From Pollutiaquabacter aromativorans (GTDB taxonomy: Bacteria; Bacteroidota; Bacteroidia; AKYH767-A; 2013-40CM-41-45): a stretch of 64,000 nucleotides of DNA. The notes beneath the pieces were generated by a model. That model searched no databases. It saw only the letters and a list, made by a program, of their open reading frames with translations, and was not told where the DNA came from. The position numbers and the translations under genes were made by a program. The stretch covers positions 2,790,001 through 2,854,000 of the forward strand of contig CP185379.1 in assembly GCA_049177215.1 (NCBI GenBank), given 5' to 3'. Below, one piece after another: positions 60,389-64,000 of the stretch; position 1 is the first letter of the stretch, and each line of letters begins with the position of its first letter.

Positions 60389-61939
60389 ATGAAATCACTA
60401 ATTACTGGGGTAATTATTCTTTGTATCCATCAGTTCATCTATGCTCAATCAACCTTTCAGGTCAAATTCGGCGGACCTGGTTTTGAAGGACCGACTTCGA
60501 TCCTGCTGACCCATACACATGACATTCTGATCGGCGGATATTCCGATAGTTTTGTTCCTGGAGCATCCCGATCATTTCTGACAAAAACAGACTCCATTGG
60601 AAACCTCAATTGGAGTGTTTATCTGTTTGATTCCCTGAACAATTCTATCAGACACATGATAGAGACTTTCGACGGAAGTATAGCAATTGCAGGATCATTG
60701 GACAACTTTAACATCAGCTTTATCGCAAAACTAGATACGACTAACACTATACCTTGGTCCTATTCCATCGATGGGAGGGTCGTATCGTTATTAGAATCGC
60801 CTGATTCGGGACTAATCATAGTTACCAGGCATCCTTCTTCCGCCAGAGGTCTTTTTATTACGAAAATGGACGCAGCGGGGAATACAATTTGGTCAAGAGA
60901 ATATCTAACAACCATTACCCCATTTGGTTCCTTTTCCATAGCAGATGCTGCGATCGGCCCTGACGGCAACATTACGCTTTCAGGCTCGGTTCTAGCGTCT
61001 TCAGGAATAATATTCTTAAAGGCTTTTCTCATGAGAATCAACAGCTCCGGAGACGTACAATGGGCACGTACAATCGGTGATGGGTCGTATTATTATGAGG
61101 GTGGAACAAGGATCATCCCAAATAACGATAATGGTAATATCATTTGTGGAATTACAAGTCTAATGTTTCAGGCAATTCGACTTTACAGTTCAGATTCCAC
61201 GGGAAGTATTCGTTGGTCGAAAACGTACCAGGTTCCAGGGATGAATACAGGTACGTGTAACATTTATCGGAAAATAAACGGCAACCTGATAATCGATGGC
61301 TACTATGCTGATAGCCTCCAATCAGAATATGGTTTTCTTTTGGAGGTCGATTCGCTGGGGACTGTCGTAGCGGCCAATGCCTATACGGATCAGATCAATA
61401 ATATTGTGAATGCGACAGTTAAAGATGATTTCGATTTTATTTATTATACAAGTATTGATCGGTATTATCAGGATGTCTTATTCGGAAAGATCGACTCATC
61501 CGGTAGCGCTTTTTGCAGTACTATCCCTCTGGGAATTATCGCTGTTAACGCTTCCAACAACAGCACGGTGGAAAGCGTTTTCGATTCAACAGGTACACCG
61601 ATACTCGCTTCCATCGCTAAAGATGTACACTATTATACCTTTTCCAAAATGAACTGGTGCAATCCTCTACTATCAGCGCCCAATCTTCCTGCAGTTTCAA
61701 CGGACTTTTCTATAACCCCCAATCCTGCCAACGCAACTGCTTCCATTTCGCTCCCGGGTGGCGGAAACCCGGAACGGATTATTGTAACCGACTTATTAGG
61801 GAATTTCGTTACAGATCAAATAATTAAACACGCAACACCATTTACCTTAACAACTGACAATTTGCCGAATGGAATCTATCTGGTAACTGCCATTTTTTCT
61901 GAAATGGTTCTCACTAAAAAGTTATTGGTTACGCATTAG
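60389..61939 (+). CDS. Secreted T9SS protein of delta-60/propeller type
   Basis: Starting at 60389 (MKSLITGVIILCIHQFIYAQ), 516 residues with a signal peptide. Repeats such as FLTKTDSIGNLNWSVYL, FIAKLDTTNTIPWSYSI, FITKMDAAGNTIWSREY and FLMRINSSGDVQWARTI, each with a D/S-x-G-x-x-x-W core, would build a propeller. The end from FSITPNPANATASIS to the C-terminus is a T9SS type A sorting domain. By eye the gene is clearly richer in A+T than its neighbours, including AT-ending codons, so it may have been acquired or be relaxed in selection. It is divergent from the GT-C gene, with only about 110 bases between starts. Function is unknown. Confidence 0.83.
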   Translation: MKSLITGVIILCIHQFIYAQSTFQVKFGGPGFEGPTSILLTHTHDILIGGYSDSFVPGASRSFLTKTDSIGNLNWSVYLFDSLNNSIRHMIETFDGSIAIAGSLDNFNISFIAKLDTTNTIPWSYSIDGRVVSLLESPDSGLIIVTRHPSSARGLFITKMDAAGNTIWSREYLTTITPFGSFSIADAAIGPDGNITLSGSVLASSGIIFLKAFLMRINSSGDVQWARTIGDGSYYYEGGTRIIPNNDNGNIICGITSLMFQAIRLYSSDSTGSIRWSKTYQVPGMNTGTCNIYRKINGNLIIDGYYADSLQSEYGFLLEVDSLGTVVAANAYTDQINNIVNATVKDDFDFIYYTSIDRYYQDVLFGKIDSSGSAFCSTIPLGIIAVNASNNSTVESVFDSTGTPILASIAKDVHYYTFSKMNWCNPLLSAPNLPAVSTDFSITPNPANATASISLPGGGNPERIIVTDLLGNFVTDQIIKHATPFTLTTDNLPNGIYLVTAIFSEMVLTKKLLVTH

Positions 61940-61967
61940 ACTTATCGGAATAATAAATTTTCGACAT

Positions 61968-62597
61968 CTATAATAACTTTCCAAATTCATACCGAATACA
62001 GACCAACGACAATATTCCACCACCATATCGCTTCGGCAGGAACCGGCCTCTGTTCTCAATCCAAAACAATCCATCATGAGGTTTCAGGTCGATAGTCAGG
62101 TGAATACGCTTGGTTAATCGGAGCGTCGGGACTATTCCAAATCCTGCGTACAACCCAAGTTCACGGCCTTGTGGGCCGTTGTACCATGAATGGTAGACAA
62201 ATAGTTCGGGGCCGATTAATACGTCGAATCGACTATTGCGATTGATCAACGGTATACGAAACGCAACCGAAGGTTGTATGGCTTGATAACGCTTGCGATA
62301 AAACAATACCGCCTGATACGAGAGGGTTCTCCCTTTCTTCAAGTGCTTTCCAAATTCCGCAGAGAACTGCAAGAGGGGATAGCGGGACGGTCCGGCATCC
62401 CAAAAGCCGACTGCCCAGTACGGACGTTGATGATTGGAAGAAGAGTCAGCTTGTCCATCCACTGAATCCGGTAAGGTCAGCTCGAACAGGAAAACAAGAA
62501 TCAAACTGCGTAGGCATCCGGCACAGTACCCATAATACGCGCTCTTTGCCTTCGGTCGGCGCCCCATAATTAACTGTATAAGAAAACGGTTACCCAT
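61968..62597 (-). CDS. Predicted outer-membrane or secreted beta-rich protein
   Basis: A 209-residue protein, starting at 62597 or at the internal ATG ten codons on (MGRRPKAKSAYY). A hydrophobic segment (RSLILVFLFELTLPDSVDGQ) suggests export. The body alternates hydrophobic and polar residues in strands (YWAVGFWDAGPSRYPLLQFSAEFGKHL, YQAVLFYRKRYQAIQPSVAFRIPL, LGLYAGFGIVPTLRLTKRIHLTIDLKP) and ends in an aromatic-rich strand (LSLVCIRYEFGKLL), like a small outer-membrane beta-barrel. No known family is evident. It is convergent with the T9SS gene and lies 28 bases from it. Confidence 0.65.
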   Translation of the reverse strand: MGNRFLIQLIMGRRPKAKSAYYGYCAGCLRSLILVFLFELTLPDSVDGQADSSSNHQRPYWAVGFWDAGPSRYPLLQFSAEFGKHLKKGRTLSYQAVLFYRKRYQAIQPSVAFRIPLINRNSRFDVLIGPELFVYHSWYNGPQGRELGLYAGFGIVPTLRLTKRIHLTIDLKPHDGLFWIENRGRFLPKRYGGGILSLVCIRYEFGKLL

Positions 62598-62631
62598 CCA
62601 TTAAGATAACTCTAAAATCCTGACGAATGGT

Positions 62632-62997
62632 TCAAGCCCTCCGCAGGATCTTCTCCATCGCCCGGCCTTTCGCCAGTTCATCGACCAGTTTGTCGAGATA
62701 GCGGACCTTCCGGGTAAGGGGATCTTCGATCTCCTCGATTCGATACCCGCAAATGAGGCCGGTGATCAGATGAGCATGGGGATGCAGCTTTGCTTGTTGG
62801 AAGAACGCTTCAAAGGTAAGTTTGTCCTTTATCGCCGCATCCAACCGCTTTCCATCATAACCGGTCAACCAGTTGATGACCTCCCGAAGTTCCGCTTCCG
62901 TCCTGCCTTTCCTGGTTACTTTCTGAAGATACAACGGATAGACCGATGCGAAAGTCATCATGGCGATGCGCTGACGCTGTTTCTCGTTTTGTTGCAT
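62632..62997 (-). CDS. DUF2200 protein
   Basis: A 121-residue cytosolic protein. The family is recognised from ASVYPLYLQKVTRKGRTEAELREVINWLTGYD, FEAFFQQAKLHPHAHLITGLICGYRIEEIEDPLTRKVRYLDKLVDELAKGRAMEKILR. These small helical proteins are widespread in bacteria; no activity is established. The gene lies 34 bases downstream of no partner and faces the same way as the beta-rich protein gene. The start MQQNEKQRQRIAMMTFASVYPLYLQKV is the usual one. Confidence 0.9.
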   Translation of the reverse strand: MQQNEKQRQRIAMMTFASVYPLYLQKVTRKGRTEAELREVINWLTGYDGKRLDAAIKDKLTFEAFFQQAKLHPHAHLITGLICGYRIEEIEDPLTRKVRYLDKLVDELAKGRAMEKILRRA

Positions 62998-63120
62998 AAA
63001 TCACGCTAACGAATTACTAAGTTAAGGGTAGGATCTGGATTGAAAAAGCGGCGCGCGCTTGCAAATACGATTTCCAATCTGCGGGATATGATCTCCATGG
63101 CTGTGTTCCGAATCGAAAGG

Positions 63121-63598
63121 CTATTCCCGAACAACAAAAACATTCGAGTTGAGAATCGAAGTGCTACTCCTTACCTCGATCTGGTATCGCCCGCGCTTTT
63201 CGATCGCGGGAATGGACCAGGACCCACCTTCCTTGAAGTTCGCGTACCGGACCTTGCACTGGCAACGCGGGGCGGTCGGGGCTTCCGAGTGATTCAGAAA
63301 TACGGTCCGGCTTCGCTGATCCACGGCCCTTGCCCAGGCGGTAAACGACATAATAGAAATCACGGTCGCTGCAGGAACACGACATGGTCGGTATGACGCG
63401 AACCGTTCCAGGTTTAGCTTCGCTACTCAACCGGACTGTAAACCCGATCGGTTCCCGGCTTGTGTACGCCTGCTTTTCCGTCAAAAGCGAATCAACGGGC
63501 ATCCTGCCTTCAGCAAAGTGCGGGAGGATGAAGAGGCTCCAGAGCAACAAGCGTAGTGGAATCCGAAGCAGCAACAGCCTGATGCTCGTTCGTTTCAT
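63121..63598 (-). pseudogene. Small secreted protein gene with a frameshift
   Basis: From ATG 63598 (MKRTSIRLLLLRIPLRLLLWSLFILPHFAEG) the frame codes for a signal peptide and a beta strand region (LTEKQAYTSREPIGFTVRLSSEAKPGTVRVIPTMSCSCSDRDFYYVVYRLG). Beyond about 63340 the other frame continues sensibly as RAVDQRSRTVFLNHSEAPTAPRCQCKVRYANFKEGGSWSIPAIEKRGRYQIEVRSSTSILNSNVFVVRE, while the original frame becomes arginine-rich nonsense. Removing one A near 63338-63342 would restore a protein of about 158 residues. The frameshift may be real or a sequence error. No family is recognised. Confidence 0.7.
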
Positions 63599-63614
63599 GC
63601 TGACATCTTTCAAC

Positions 63615-64000
63615 CTAGTTACCATACTCCATGCCGAAGCGAATCGCCTTTTCCAATACGTCCAAATTGATGTCGCTGATCGATTTGAACTTGATGCAAT
63701 AACCGGTCACGCTGGCCTTGCCGATCGTCTTTCCGTAAGCCTTCGCGAGATGCCCTTTATCTGCAATGCCGAGTAGGTAAACCGAAATCCCCGTCTTGTT
63801 GCCACTGATCCCGATCCGGAACCATTCCCGCGTCTTGCCATTCGCATAGCGCAATACCTGCGTGCCGTACCCGATGGTCGGATTGGCGACGACTTTTCCC
63901 TGCGAGTCCTTTCCGTCGTAATACCACAACTTGCAGCCTGGATCGACCGATAACACCAACTCATGCAGAGTCGACAGTTCACTCCGCTTCGGTTCGGGAT
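63615..64000 (-). CDS. DUF1801 domain protein, 5' end beyond the window
   Basis: The frame is open to the right edge and ends at 63615. The visible C-terminal 127 residues include ELSTLHELVLSVDPGCKLWYYDGKDSQGKVVANPTIGYGTQVLRYANGKTREWFRIGISGNKTGISVYLLGIADKG and IGKASVTGYCIKFKSISDINLDVLEKAIRFGMEY, which are typical of the DUF1801 family. It differs from the DUF1801 gene at 13735 and is not a recent copy. Its start codon is not in this window; TTG at 63957-63959 is only an internal codon. The last 17 bases before the frameshifted gene suggest it is transcribed ahead of it. Confidence 0.85.
   Translation of the reverse strand, partial: PEPKRSELSTLHELVLSVDPGCKLWYYDGKDSQGKVVANPTIGYGTQVLRYANGKTREWFRIGISGNKTGISVYLLGIADKGHLAKAYGKTIGKASVTGYCIKFKSISDINLDVLEKAIRFGMEYGN

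Overview
The window reads as a chromosomal contig of a Bacteroidota bacterium, probably an environmental member of the Saprospirales/Chitinophagales/Flavobacteriales breadth. The assignment rests on three things. Nine gene loci encode an N-terminal signal peptide plus a C-terminal type IX secretion (T9SS) sorting domain. Promoter-like TAnnTTTG boxes of the Bacteroidetes type are present. The family mix is typical: delta-60 repeats, lamin-tail/CotH proteins, DinB and VOC proteins, and propeller lipoproteins. No rRNA, tRNA, CRISPR array, complete IS element or prophage was recognised.

Layout. 1-9.7 kb: 3' end of thiL, a secreted M23 peptidase, a DinB protein, a giant kelch/T9SS protein flanked by two copies of a heptad-phased intergenic repeat, an aminopeptidase P, an arsR-SRPBCC operon with a double palindromic operator, and a TetR regulator. 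9.7-15.2 kb: a structured non-coding stretch with a 22-bp inverted repeat, a secreted transglutaminase-like protein, a delta-60 repeat T9SS protein, and small cytosolic proteins (PhnA-like, DUF1801, DinB, VOC). 15.4-19.4 kb: a sugar-dehydrogenase-like T9SS gene that is both frameshifted and split by about 2.6 kb encoding four PKD domains and a second sorting domain. 19.4-30.3 kb: a fatty-acid desaturase, then large secreted proteins (propeller, CotH plus lamin-tail, cytochrome c/copper monooxygenase) and a propeller lipoprotein. 30.5-39.8 kb: small membrane proteins, hydrolases, a YgiD-type dioxygenase, a GNAT protein, a GDSL esterase, and a DinB gene with a truncated second copy nearby. 39.8-43.9 kb: an oxyR-methyltransferase-DinB operon divergent from katG, with an OxyR-like box and an inverted repeat around the predicted katG promoter. 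44-52.6 kb: a DUF1624-type membrane protein, a GNAT protein, a HEAT-repeat protein, a beta-helix T9SS protein, a ClC channel, and a TPR-adenylyl cyclase with a small membrane-protein neighbour. 52.6-64 kb: a 601-aa nitronate-monooxygenase-like protein of unknown role, a VOC/ABM/methyltransferase operon, a HepT-MntA toxin-antitoxin pair, a lipoprotein, a GT-C-like membrane protein, a T9SS protein, DUF2200, a frameshifted small secreted protein and a partial DUF1801 gene.

How it fits together. Most of the window is ordinary cell-surface and housekeeping coding. Three parts stand out. One is oxidative-stress defence (OxyR, KatG and co-transcribed genes). Another is the heavy T9SS export load. 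The third is a set of genome-plasticity signs: heptad repeats abutting stop codons, a PKD-T9SS cassette inside an enzyme gene, a DinB fragment, and two single-base frameshifts that could be real or residual sequence errors.
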